34,902 bases of DNA, taken from positions 1-34,902 of the forward strand of contig PAPN01000045.1 of the NCBI GenBank assembly GCA_002708925.1, given 5' to 3'. The notes below the pieces were generated by a model that was given only the letters and a program-made list of their open reading frames with translations, had not been told where the DNA came from and did not search any database. A program made the translations under genes and the position numbers. Below are positions 7,377-15,216 of this stretch, piece by piece; position 1 is the first letter of the stretch; each line of letters begins with the position of its first letter. The DNA comes from Paracoccaceae bacterium (GTDB taxonomy: Bacteria; Pseudomonadota; Alphaproteobacteria; Rhodobacterales; Rhodobacteraceae).

Positions 7377-8366
7377 TCAGGTTTTGGGCAGGGCGGGGCG
7401 GAACAGGCCTGACAGCGGGCGCAGGGCGGCCGGGCCCAGCAGGGCCAGCGCCTGAGCCGCGCCCCAGGTGATCAGGGTTTTGGCGGGCTCTTCGATCAGC
7501 GGCCGCCCCGAGGTAGCCAGCGCGCGCTGCATCAGTTTGCGGGCGGTGTTGCCGTCCATGTCGCTGATGGCGCGGCGCGCCAGATAGCGCAGCTGATAGG
7601 CGCGGGCGGGGGCTGCGTGCCGGTCAAAGAACGCCGGGTTCAGCGGGCGCAGCTTGGTGATCATGCGTTCCCATGCGGCCAGCTGGCGGCTGGTATTGGC
7701 GGACAGCCCGCCCGGATTGATGCGATACAGGGTCAGCGCACCGGGGATGCCCTCGATCGTCCAGTCGGTGGTCAGGGCCAGGCGCAGCCAGCATTCGATG
7801 TCCTCGGACTGGCGAAAGGTCTCATCAAACACCCAGTCGCGCTGGGTCTCGATCAGCGGGCGGGTGGCAATGTCACGCAGCGCCGCGCGCCGCATCACCA
7901 GGGCCGAGCCATTGCCCACCGGGTTCCGTTTCAGGATATGGGCGGCGGTGACATTGCGCAGCCTGGGCGATTGAGTATGCGCGGTGGGCGTGCCCTCGGC
8001 TGTCATCAGCCGCGAGCCCGCATAGCTGAGCCCGACCGCGGGATTGGCATCCAGATGGGCCACATGCTGGGCCAGCTTTTCCGGCAGCCACAGATCATCG
8101 GCATCGCAAAAGCCGATATAGTCTCCCTGCGCGGCGGCAATCCCGGTGTTGCGCGCGCCGGCCAGGCCTCGGTTCGCCTGGCGCACCAGGTGGATGTTGG
8201 GCGCGCGGGCATAGGCCTGGGCGATCTGCGGGGTGTCATCGGTGGATCCGTCATCGACGATGACGATCTCAAAATCGGTATAGGTCTGGACGATCAGCGC
8301 CTCCAGAGTCTGACTCAGCGTGCTGGCGCAATTGAAGGCGGGAACGACAACGGTTGCTTTGGGCAT
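7377..8366 (-). CDS. GT2-family glycosyltransferase
   Basis: A 329-residue GT-A fold, family 2 glycosyltransferase. It starts with the hallmark VVVPAFNCASTL, then VDDGSTDDT (donor-nucleotide Asp pair), GARNTGIAAAQGDYIGFCDADD (DXD-type metal motif) and a later ED within QSEDIECWL, a catalytic-base-like position. The C-terminal third is a helical extension without transmembrane segments, so this is a soluble or peripheral enzyme. I chose the ATG at 8366 with AAAGG upstream; the open frame continues to 8702, but that part overlaps the neighbouring gene. It resembles the next gene upstream in layout and motifs, suggesting an old duplication. Confidence 0.85.
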   Translation of the reverse strand: MPKATVVVPAFNCASTLSQTLEALIVQTYTDFEIVIVDDGSTDDTPQIAQAYARAPNIHLVRQANRGLAGARNTGIAAAQGDYIGFCDADDLWLPEKLAQHVAHLDANPAVGLSYAGSRLMTAEGTPTAHTQSPRLRNVTAAHILKRNPVGNGSALVMRRAALRDIATRPLIETQRDWVFDETFRQSEDIECWLRLALTTDWTIEGIPGALTLYRINPGGLSANTSRQLAAWERMITKLRPLNPAFFDRHAAPARAYQLRYLARRAISDMDGNTARKLMQRALATSGRPLIEEPAKTLITWGAAQALALLGPAALRPLSGLFRPALPKT

Positions 8367-8380
8367 GACGTGGACCTTTC

Positions 8381-9304
8381 TTAGTGGCTGAACAAAGCGC
8401 GGCGCAGAGCGCGCGGCAGGACAGGGGCCAGGGCGGCGGCCAGGGCGGTGGCAATCCCGCGCCGGGCGGGGCTGCAAAAGGCGCGGGGGCTTTGGCGCAG
8501 GCCGTCCAGCGACAGGCGCAGGGCCTCGAGCCGGCCCAGATCCAGACGCAGGGCGCGGCGGGCCAGATAGCGCAGATAAATTGCCTCGGTCGCGCTGTCG
8601 GGCCGGTAGCCGTAGCGTTGCGCGGTTTGCAGCACCCGCAACCGGCTGGCGCGCATCGCCGGCAGATCCGAGGACAGCCCCGTGGGAGAGGCCCGATACC
8701 ACACCTGCACCTCGTCAATGCCGCGCAGGCTGGCCCCCGAGCCGACGGCGCGGATCAGCCAGTCCAGATCCTCGTTGTGGACAAAGCTGCGGTCAAACCC
8801 GCCCGACAGCAGGAAAATCTCGCGTCGGATGGACAGGTTGGACAGGGTGCAGACCGGATTTTCCCCCATCAGAATCGGGATGCTCAGCGCGGTTTTGGGC
8901 ATGTTCGACAGGCTGCGCGCATCGGCCGGGTTCTGGGCGAAAAACGCCACCCGTCCGAAAGTGCCATCCACAAGCGGTGAAACCATGGCCTGCGCGATCT
9001 GCGTCAGCTTGGTGTTGGCCCACATGTCATCGGCATCGCAAAAGGCCAGAATATCGCCCTGAGCCAGATGAAAGGCGGCAAAGTTGCGCGCGTCGCTGGG
9101 GCCGTCGCCGGGGTGGCCGGCCAGGCGGATACGGGTGTCATTGCGGGTCCACTGGCCCACGATCTCGCGCGTCGCATCGACAGAGCCATCGTCAATCACC
9201 AGCGCCTCCCAATCGGTATAGGTCTGCGCGACGATGGCGGACAGGGTGTCTCCGATCGTGTTGGCGGCGTTATAGGCGGGGATGATGATGGAAAAACGGG
9301 GCAT
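8381..9304 (-). CDS. GT2-family glycosyltransferase
   Basis: A 307-residue GT-A glycosyltransferase, family 2. Motifs in order are IIIPAYNAANTIG, VIDDGSVDAT, SDARNFAAF, LAFCDADDMW (DXD), and FVHNEDLDWL containing the ED pair of the catalytic region. The C-terminal about 80 residues are Arg/Leu-rich and amphipathic, compatible with peripheral membrane contact next to a lipid-linked acceptor. It lies 3 nt after the flippase gene and 14 nt before the second GT2 gene, in the same leftward operon. Donor and acceptor sugars are unknown. Confidence 0.85.
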   Translation of the reverse strand: MPRFSIIIPAYNAANTIGDTLSAIVAQTYTDWEALVIDDGSVDATREIVGQWTRNDTRIRLAGHPGDGPSDARNFAAFHLAQGDILAFCDADDMWANTKLTQIAQAMVSPLVDGTFGRVAFFAQNPADARSLSNMPKTALSIPILMGENPVCTLSNLSIRREIFLLSGGFDRSFVHNEDLDWLIRAVGSGASLRGIDEVQVWYRASPTGLSSDLPAMRASRLRVLQTAQRYGYRPDSATEAIYLRYLARRALRLDLGRLEALRLSLDGLRQSPRAFCSPARRGIATALAAALAPVLPRALRRALFSH

Positions 9305-9307
9305 GGG

Positions 9308-10552
9308 TTACACTCGGATCAGGGGACGGGAGAAAGCGAAGGACAGCGCCGGGATCGAGGCCAGGCCAAGCACCGCAAAGGTGACGGCGGTATAGCCGGT
9401 GGCGATGGCCAGCAGGCCATGAGGCGCCATCAGGATCGTGTTGGCCACCAGGGCGGTGGTCAGCAGGGCGGTGACGGCGAATTCCTTTTGCGGCTGGTCC
9501 TGGGCGCGCAGCCATCCGGCGGCCGAGGTCCACAGCAGGGTCGGGATCGCCGCCAGGCACAGGATGGACACGACAGGCGCATGTTCGGCCCAGGTCTGGC
9601 CCAGCAGCAGCGGCACATAGACCGGCGCCAGCAGCGCCTGAGCCAGAACGGCGGGGGTTATCAGACCCAGGCTCATGATAATCGAGTTGCGCAGCGCATG
9701 GGCCCGATCCTGCGCGGCGCACAGATGCGGGAACAGCACCGTGGCAAAGGCCACCGAGAACGAGCTGGCAATGCTCAGCCCCGCGTTGAAGGCCATGAAG
9801 TAGATCCCCAGCGCCTCGGTGCCCAGCACCAGCCCGACGATCAGCTTATCGGCCTGCATCCGCAGGGCCTTGACGATCTCAACCCCCAGCACGGCCCCGC
9901 CATAAGAAACAAAGGGGCGCAGGGCCGCCGGGCGCACTTGTGGGGCACGCTGCCAGGGGTGCAGGCGGCGCATGGCGATCAGCCAATAGGGGGCGGTCAG
10001 CAGGCGCGGCAGGATCAGCGCCAGAGCGCTTGGCCAGATCAGCGCCAGCGCCACGGCCATCGCATTCGCGATCACCACCTGGCTGCCGGCAATGGCGGCG
10101 GTGCGTTTCATTTTCCCGGCGCGCATGGCCAGGCCGGCCTGCACCAGCCCGCCGGGCATGAACAGATACTCGGCCGCCAGGATCAGGATCAGCAGCGATA
10201 CGGTCAGATTGCCGCCCAGCATCCACAGTGCTCCGGCTACGCTGGCCTGAAGCGCGAACAGCCCCCCACACCAGACCCAGAAAATCCGGTGGGCGGCGGC
10301 GCAGGTGGCCGCAAGCACCGAGTCGGGCGCGGCGATAATACGTTGGATCACCCCGTTTTCCGTCAGCGCCTTCAGGATGTCGGCAGCGGCCAGCGCGGCG
10401 GCGGCCAGGCCGATCTGAACCGGATCCAGACGATGTGCGACGGCCACGACCACGAACAGGCGCGACAGCTTGGCCGCAGCCTCGGACGCGCCATAGGCGG
10501 CCAGGTTCTGGGCCAGTGTCTTTGTGCTGCTTGTCTGCTTTGCGCTGTTCAT
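9308..10552 (-). CDS. Wzx-type polysaccharide flippase (MATE/MOP superfamily)
   Basis: A 414-residue membrane protein with about twelve hydrophobic segments spread over its whole length, matching the oligosaccharide flippase (MOP) family. It would move the undecaprenyl-linked repeat unit across the inner membrane. Family-like features are the N-terminal NLAAYGASEAAAKLSRLFVVVAVAHRL-type region with a Gly-containing first helix, and ADKLIVGLVLGTEALGIYFMAF near the middle, the classical start of the second half. It leads a leftward operon with three glycosyltransferases and is divergent from the export lipoprotein gene. A palindromic box lies 98 nt upstream of its start and equally far from the divergent gene. 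Residue-level substrate information is not visible. Confidence 0.82.
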   Translation of the reverse strand: MNSAKQTSSTKTLAQNLAAYGASEAAAKLSRLFVVVAVAHRLDPVQIGLAAAALAAADILKALTENGVIQRIIAAPDSVLAATCAAAHRIFWVWCGGLFALQASVAGALWMLGGNLTVSLLILILAAEYLFMPGGLVQAGLAMRAGKMKRTAAIAGSQVVIANAMAVALALIWPSALALILPRLLTAPYWLIAMRRLHPWQRAPQVRPAALRPFVSYGGAVLGVEIVKALRMQADKLIVGLVLGTEALGIYFMAFNAGLSIASSFSVAFATVLFPHLCAAQDRAHALRNSIIMSLGLITPAVLAQALLAPVYVPLLLGQTWAEHAPVVSILCLAAIPTLLWTSAAGWLRAQDQPQKEFAVTALLTTALVANTILMAPHGLLAIATGYTAVTFAVLGLASIPALSFAFSRPLIRV

Positions 10553-10766
10553 GATCGTGTCCGTGCTTGGGTATAGGCTCAGACTATCTGAAGGCGAAGG
10601 CGCATGCCGCTGCGCACAGGGGCGGATCGTTGGGGGAAAGGCAGCGCGCGCCTATCCGGGTGGGTAGGTCCGCCTATCTGTCCGCAGTATTGGCGCGAAC
10701 AGATTGTTGCCTTAGAGGGGGCGCTGACCCTAAGATGGTTAAAACAAGAACCCGAGCGGAGCCCCG
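10553..10766. promoter_or_regulatory. Divergent control region, flippase operon and wza-like gene
   Basis: A 214-nt gap with box A exactly in the centre. No clear sigma-70 boxes are visible on either side, which fits activator-dependent promoters. Confidence 0.5.
10651..10678. promoter_or_regulatory. EPS box A: palindrome between flippase and wza-like genes
   Basis: CCTATCCGGGTGGGTAGG (10651-10668) belongs to an 18-bp palindrome family found four times in this locus (consensus CCYATCCGNNYGGRTAGG). Exactly 98 nt separate it from the start codon on either side (10552 leftward, 10767 rightward). A third half-site, CCTATC, follows after 4 nt at 10673-10678. It is probably the binding site of the LuxR-type regulator encoded at 16904. 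Confidence 0.7.
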
Positions 10767-12017
10767 ATGACATCCTTCCCCAAAGCGAACGCTTTTCTGG
10801 GCCTTGGCCTGGTTTTTCTGGGCGGCTGCTCTGTTTCGCCCATGCCCGACAATATCGAGCAAGTCTCGCGCGGGGGGGGGTATCAGGCGCAATATCGCGA
10901 ACCGCCCTCGGCCATCGCAAAGCCCGTCTTTCTGGAATCGGCCACGATGAACGCGCAGCGCTGCAAGCCGCTTCTGGGGGGCGGTTTCACCGATATGGCG
11001 CAGGGCGGTAAGGGCGGAAAACTGGCGGCGCTGCCACTTTTGGGCGAACGGGTGACGCGCAATGATCTGGTGGATGTGCGGGTCGATGACGATGAGGTGC
11101 TGAACGGATCTTACGTGATTTCGCGTGATGGCACGCTCAAGCTGCCCTTTCTGGATCCGATCCGCGCGCAGGGGCGCACCACGGATGACATCGAGGCGGA
11201 TCTGGGCCGCGCCCTGCTGGCCGAAGGGTTTTACGAAACGCTGCCGCGCCTGTCGGTGCGGGTGACGGATTTTGCCTCGGTTTCGGTGGGGGTGAATGGC
11301 GCCGTGTTCGAACCCCACGCGGTCGAGATCGGCGGCGTGCCAGGCGATCAGATCGACAGCGAACGCCAAACCGCGCTGGGATCCTCGACCGAGGCGCGCA
11401 ATCTGTCGGCGGCGATCCGGGCGGCGGGGGGATTGCGCCCCGATGCCGATCTCTCCGCGGTCGAGCTGCGCCGGGCAAACCGCACCTACCGGCTGGACCT
11501 GCGCGATCTGTTCGCCGGGCGCACCAATGCCGATGTGATGTTGCTGACCGGGGACGAGATTTTCGTCCACAGCCGCGATTGTTTTCAGGACGATCTGATG
11601 AAACCGGGCCCGCTTAGCCCGCCGGGGGTGACGCTGTTTTTGTCGAACCTGACCCAACCGGCCTTGCACAATGCTTCGTCTGCGATTGGCCGCGAGGTGC
11701 GCGAGGTGCCGTATGGCACGCGCTATATTCAGGCGGTGGTGGATTCGAACTGCGTGGGCGGGGCACAAGTGACCAGCGCGCGGCGCTCGGCGCTTTTGGC
11801 TTCGCGCAATCCGATGACGGGTGTGTCCACGGTGATCGAACGCAAAATCGAGCCGCTGCTGCGCCGCGCGGACCGCGATGATTATGATCCTTACGTGCTG
11901 CCCGGCGATGCGCTGGCCTGCTATGACAGCAGCGTCACCAACCTGGCCGAGGCCGCCCGCGTGCTGGGGCTGATCGGCGCGCTGACCCTGTTTAACAAAA
12001 GCTCTGGAAGCGATTAA
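10767..12017 (+). CDS. Polysaccharide export lipoprotein (Wza/SLBB family)
   Basis: A 416-residue outer-membrane polysaccharide export protein. A lipoprotein signal is clear: hydrophobic core FLGLGLVFLGG, then Cys21 in a LGGC lipobox. The Poly_export domain lies at about residues 95-170 (LVDVRVDDDEVLNGSYVISR, then GTLKLPFLDPI). An SLBB-like region follows (VNGAVFEPHAVEIGG, then LSAAIRAAGGLRPDADLSAVELRR). The protein would form the periplasmic/outer-membrane channel together with the Wzc-like co-polymerase at 17639. It is a one-gene unit, divergent from the flippase operon and convergent with the sensor kinase gene. The C-terminal about 130 residues, with several cysteines, are not part of the classical Wza core. 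Confidence 0.85.
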   Translation: MTSFPKANAFLGLGLVFLGGCSVSPMPDNIEQVSRGGGYQAQYREPPSAIAKPVFLESATMNAQRCKPLLGGGFTDMAQGGKGGKLAALPLLGERVTRNDLVDVRVDDDEVLNGSYVISRDGTLKLPFLDPIRAQGRTTDDIEADLGRALLAEGFYETLPRLSVRVTDFASVSVGVNGAVFEPHAVEIGGVPGDQIDSERQTALGSSTEARNLSAAIRAAGGLRPDADLSAVELRRANRTYRLDLRDLFAGRTNADVMLLTGDEIFVHSRDCFQDDLMKPGPLSPPGVTLFLSNLTQPALHNASSAIGREVREVPYGTRYIQAVVDSNCVGGAQVTSARRSALLASRNPMTGVSTVIERKIEPLLRRADRDDYDPYVLPGDALACYDSSVTNLAEAARVLGLIGALTLFNKSSGSD

Positions 12018-12068
12018 AGCCACGGGCATGGCGGGCCGGTGCTGCCTTGGCGCGCGCGATGGGCCGGA

Positions 12069-14549
12069 TCACGGCACAGGCCAAAGCGCCTGGGCGGCTT
12101 TGATCTTTGCCTGCAAGGTCTCAGAGGGCGCGCCGGTTTTGGCCGCATGTTCAATCTGCACAAGCGCGTCGCGCAGGTCCAGCCGGTCAAAGGCGGCGGC
12201 GGACCCGGCCACCATATGACAGCGCGCGGCGATGTCGGCGTGATCGGTGCCGGGGGCGTTCAGCCAGGCCATCAGCTCGGAGACTTCGGCCTCGAACCGG
12301 CCGCGCAGCCGTTCCAGAACGGTGCTGTGCGGCGCGGGGGCGGGGGCTGTGGGGACGGGGGCGGCTGTGGGGACGGGGGCGGCTGTGGGGGCGCGTTCGA
12401 CCTCGCTGAGGAGGGTCAGCAATTCGTTCTGTTGCAGCGGTTTGCCCAGGAAACCGGACATGCCGGCCTCGTCGATTTTGCTGCGCAAATCCGGCAGCAC
12501 GTTGGCCGACAGCGCCACAATCGGCACCCCGGCCGAGGCCCCCTGGCCCGCGCGGATTTGCCGGCAGGCCTCAAGCCCGTCCATCACCGGCATCGAAATA
12601 TCCATCAAGATCAGGTCAAACCGATGCGCGCCCGCGGCCTGGACGCCTTGCAGCCCGTTGCGCGCGGTCTGGACGCTGTGGCCCATCAGCTCCAGCCGCT
12701 CTTGCAGCAGCATCAGGTTGATTTCATTGTCCTCGACCGCCAGGATGTCCAGCTTGCGCTGCAGGTCATGCAAGGTGGGCGGCGCGGCGTCGGGCTCGGG
12801 GGGGGCGCATTCTGTCATCGGCAGGCGAATCCAGAACACGCTGCCGGCCCCCGGCGCGCTTTCCAGCCCCACTTCGCCGTTCAGAGTTTCGACCAGCCGG
12901 CGCACGATGCCCAGCCCCAGCCCGGTGCCGCTGCTCTGCCGCTGAAATGAGGTGTCAATCGTCTGGAAATCCTCGAAGACGCGGGCCTGATCGGCCTGAG
13001 CAATTCCGATCCCGGTGTCGATCACCCGAAATTCCACCTGTCCGGGCGCCACGCGCTCGGCTTCAAGCGAGACCTTGCCGTCACGCGTGAACTTGATCGC
13101 ATTGCCCACCAGATTCAGCAGCACCTGTTGCAGCTTGGCCGCGTCGGTCTGGACCCAGGTCATCTGCTGGCCCAGCCAGCCCCATTGCAGCGTGTTGCCC
13201 CGCGCCTCGGCGTGGCCGCTCTGGCCGTCCACGATATCCTGTAGCAGGTGGCCCAGATGGGTGGGGGCCTCGGTGCTGGCGATCTGTCCGGCCTCGAAAC
13301 GGGCGATGTCCAGCACCGTGTCCACATGCTGCATCAGCTGCCGGGCCGAGATCGACATGTTATGCGCATAGCGCCCCTGCCGCTGGGTCAGCTGGGTGTC
13401 TTCGAGCAGGGACAGATTGCCGATCACCCCGTTCAGCGGCGTCCGGATTTCATGGGTCATCACGGCCAGGAAATCGGATTTGGCTTTCTCTCCGGCCAGG
13501 GCGCGGTCGCGGGCCTCGACCAGCTCTTGCTCGGCGGCGACCTGGGCCGAGATGTCGCGCAGAAAGCCGATGATCAGGCGGTCTTCGCCGCGTCCGGCGC
13601 TTTCCAGGGCCAGTTCGCAGGGGAAAACCTCGCCGCCTGCGCGCATGGCCTCCAGTTGCAGGCGGCCATGGCCGATCACGCGGGCCTCGCCGTTGCGGTT
13701 CATCCGGCGCACCCCGTTGAAATGTGCCTCGCGCAGGTGTTCGGGCACCAGCAGATCGCCCAGAGGCTGGTTGCGGATGTCCTCAAGCCGATAGCCGAAA
13801 ATCCGTTCGGCGGCGGCGTTGAAATCCAGAATGCGCCCCTGATTGTCCGACACGATCACCGCATCCAGCGACGCATTCACCACCGTGTTCACCCGCGCAT
13901 AGGCCTTTTGCAGTTCGATCTTGCCGCGCTGCGCCTGATGCCGCATCCAGTGGGAATAATAAGCCAGCAGCGCCAGCGCCGCGATCAGCGAGGTCGTCAC
14001 CAGGGCCAGCCGCTGTAGCGAAATGGCGATGGATTTGCGCCGCTCGTCCGACAGTTTGGCAAAGTAGAACAGCCCCGAATTGGCCAGTTTGCGCACCTCT
14101 GAATCCAGCTCGGCCGTTTCCCGTTGCAGGACCAGAAGCTCTTGCTCCGAGGCCGCTTCCAGCCCGTCGATCAGCGGCACATGTCGGTCCAGAAAGGCGC
14201 GAATCCCGGTCAGTGCTTCGGTGAAATCGCGTGTCTGGCGCAGATCCTGATAGAGCGCGCCATTTTGCAGCGTGGCAATGCGGCTATAGAAGATGTCGAA
14301 TTCCTGCCGGATCTGATCCAGATCGGGCGCGCCGCGCGCGATGCCGTGGTCCAGCTCGCGTTCGAATTCCAGATATTCGACTTCGGCCTGCGACAGGGTC
14401 CATTGCACGTTATCGGAATTGGCCGATTCCAGCAGTGTCAAATCGCGCGAAACCGCCTGCGCCAAAGAGATGATCGCCACAATGCAAAGCACGGCGGCGG
14501 TCAACAGAACGGCATATCCCTGGCGGCGCAAAGTTCCGGCTCGTAACAT
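12069..14549 (-). CDS. Hybrid sensor histidine kinase with receiver and HPt domains
   Basis: An 826-residue inner-membrane hybrid kinase. In order: TM1 (about 13-33), a helical periplasmic region of about 155 residues, TM2 (about 192-212), a PAS domain (about 222-345, with VIVSDNQGRILDFNAAAERIF), HisKA with phospho-acceptor His366 in MTHEIRTPLNG, an HATPase domain (NLVGNAIKF, DTGIGI, GTGLGLGIV), a receiver domain with Asp650 in LMDISMPVMDG, a Pro/Ala linker, and a C-terminal HPt domain with His778 in RCHMVAGSAAAF. This His-Asp-His layout is built to pass phosphate to a separate response regulator; the only candidate nearby is the LuxR-type one at 16904. It follows the Moco-fold protein gene by 21 nt in one operon. 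The signal sensed is unknown. Confidence 0.92.
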   Translation of the reverse strand: MLRAGTLRRQGYAVLLTAAVLCIVAIISLAQAVSRDLTLLESANSDNVQWTLSQAEVEYLEFERELDHGIARGAPDLDQIRQEFDIFYSRIATLQNGALYQDLRQTRDFTEALTGIRAFLDRHVPLIDGLEAASEQELLVLQRETAELDSEVRKLANSGLFYFAKLSDERRKSIAISLQRLALVTTSLIAALALLAYYSHWMRHQAQRGKIELQKAYARVNTVVNASLDAVIVSDNQGRILDFNAAAERIFGYRLEDIRNQPLGDLLVPEHLREAHFNGVRRMNRNGEARVIGHGRLQLEAMRAGGEVFPCELALESAGRGEDRLIIGFLRDISAQVAAEQELVEARDRALAGEKAKSDFLAVMTHEIRTPLNGVIGNLSLLEDTQLTQRQGRYAHNMSISARQLMQHVDTVLDIARFEAGQIASTEAPTHLGHLLQDIVDGQSGHAEARGNTLQWGWLGQQMTWVQTDAAKLQQVLLNLVGNAIKFTRDGKVSLEAERVAPGQVEFRVIDTGIGIAQADQARVFEDFQTIDTSFQRQSSGTGLGLGIVRRLVETLNGEVGLESAPGAGSVFWIRLPMTECAPPEPDAAPPTLHDLQRKLDILAVEDNEINLMLLQERLELMGHSVQTARNGLQGVQAAGAHRFDLILMDISMPVMDGLEACRQIRAGQGASAGVPIVALSANVLPDLRSKIDEAGMSGFLGKPLQQNELLTLLSEVERAPTAAPVPTAAPVPTAPAPAPHSTVLERLRGRFEAEVSELMAWLNAPGTDHADIAARCHMVAGSAAAFDRLDLRDALVQIEHAAKTGAPSETLQAKIKAAQALWPVP
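12343..12395 (-). repeat. 18-bp tandem repeat coding for a Pro/Ala linker
   Basis: About 2.8 copies of an 18-bp unit (GGCTGTGGGGACGGGGGC on the + strand) encode the repeated hexapeptide APVPTA between the receiver and HPt domains of the kinase. The linker probably gives the HPt domain freedom to move. The copy number may vary between strains. Confidence 0.75.
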
Positions 14550-14570
14550 TTATCCTCGTGCGGGTTGGCC

Positions 14571-15095
14571 TTAGTCGGTGATCTGGATGCGATCCAGCTG
14601 CCAGATACTGCGCGAGTATATCACCTCGGTTCGATACGAGGAGGCCGAATCGTACGGATATACAATCCAAAGTGGTCCTTTGTCGCGCACGGACATGGCC
14701 GCGCCATTCAGTTGATAGGCGATGATCGGGCCGCCCTCGATCGCGTCCGAGGCCGGAATGTCCACCGAATAGTCATTGATCGCATAGCTGCGCAGGATCG
14801 CCCCTTCGGCGCCCACCGCCTGGGCCAGATCCTTCAACGCGACGCCCACGAATGTCTGATCGCCCGCGGTCCAGATTGTCGAGGTGGTGATTTCCTGCGC
14901 GGGCAGGGCGCGTAGCATGGCCATGTCGAACTGCGCGGTGTCGCCGGCGTTGGTTTCACTGATCGTGCCAGACACGGTCAGAACCACCTTGCCTTCGGGC
15001 GTGGCCAGCTCGGCCAGTGCCACCTGTGCAAGCGAAAGCGTCAGCGCCGCACCAAGGGCCAGGGGGCGCAGCGGGCGAAAGAGGGGGGGCAACAT
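14571..15095 (-). CDS. Periplasmic Moco-fold (sulfite-oxidase-like) protein without cysteine
   Basis: A 174-residue secreted protein. A signal peptide is visible (basic start, LALGAALTLSLAQVALA, cleavage near residue 28). The remainder matches the oxidoreductase molybdopterin-binding fold: FVGVALKDLAQAVGA, YAINDYSVDIPASD, GPIIAYQLNGAAMSVRDKGPLWIVYP, and a final WQLDRIQI. In active enzymes of this fold a conserved Cys binds molybdenum, but the protein from signal peptide to end has no cysteine. It is therefore probably not a redox enzyme and may bind a ligand or pair with the sensor kinase encoded 21 nt downstream. I chose the ATG at 15095 because AGGAG lies 7 nt upstream; an in-frame ATG at 15158 would spoil the signal peptide. 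Confidence 0.75.
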   Translation of the reverse strand: MLPPLFRPLRPLALGAALTLSLAQVALAELATPEGKVVLTVSGTISETNAGDTAQFDMAMLRALPAQEITTSTIWTAGDQTFVGVALKDLAQAVGAEGAILRSYAINDYSVDIPASDAIEGGPIIAYQLNGAAMSVRDKGPLWIVYPYDSASSYRTEVIYSRSIWQLDRIQITD

Positions 15096-15177
15096 TGAGG
15101 TCTCCTTGACGTAGAACGGCTTGGACCCAGTTATCGCATAGAGCGGATCGCCGGGCATCTGGGCAATCGGATGCGCA

Positions 15178-15206
15178 CCTACCCGGTCGGATAGGTGCGC
15201 CTATCC
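15178..15206. promoter_or_regulatory. EPS box B: palindrome upstream of the Moco-fold/sensor kinase operon
   Basis: CCTACCCGGTCGGATAGG (15178-15195) is the second copy of the palindrome, 82 nt before the leftward start at 15095. On the minus strand it reads CCTATCCGACCGGGTAGG, the same asymmetric halves as box A. An extra half-site CCTATCC begins 4 nt after it (15200-15206), as in box A. The only gene downstream of it is the leftward operon. Confidence 0.7.
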
Positions 15207-15216
15207 TTTTGGGGGG

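Noticed and set aside
8367..8702. Extension of the second GT2 gene into its upstream neighbour
   Set aside because: It overlaps the real upstream GT2 gene in another frame; the family motif begins right after the ATG at 8366.
9068..10576. A 502-residue rightward frame opposite the flippase and GT2 genes
   Set aside because: Gln/Gly/Arg/His-rich antisense composition typical of high-GC DNA, while the sense strand encodes recognisable proteins.
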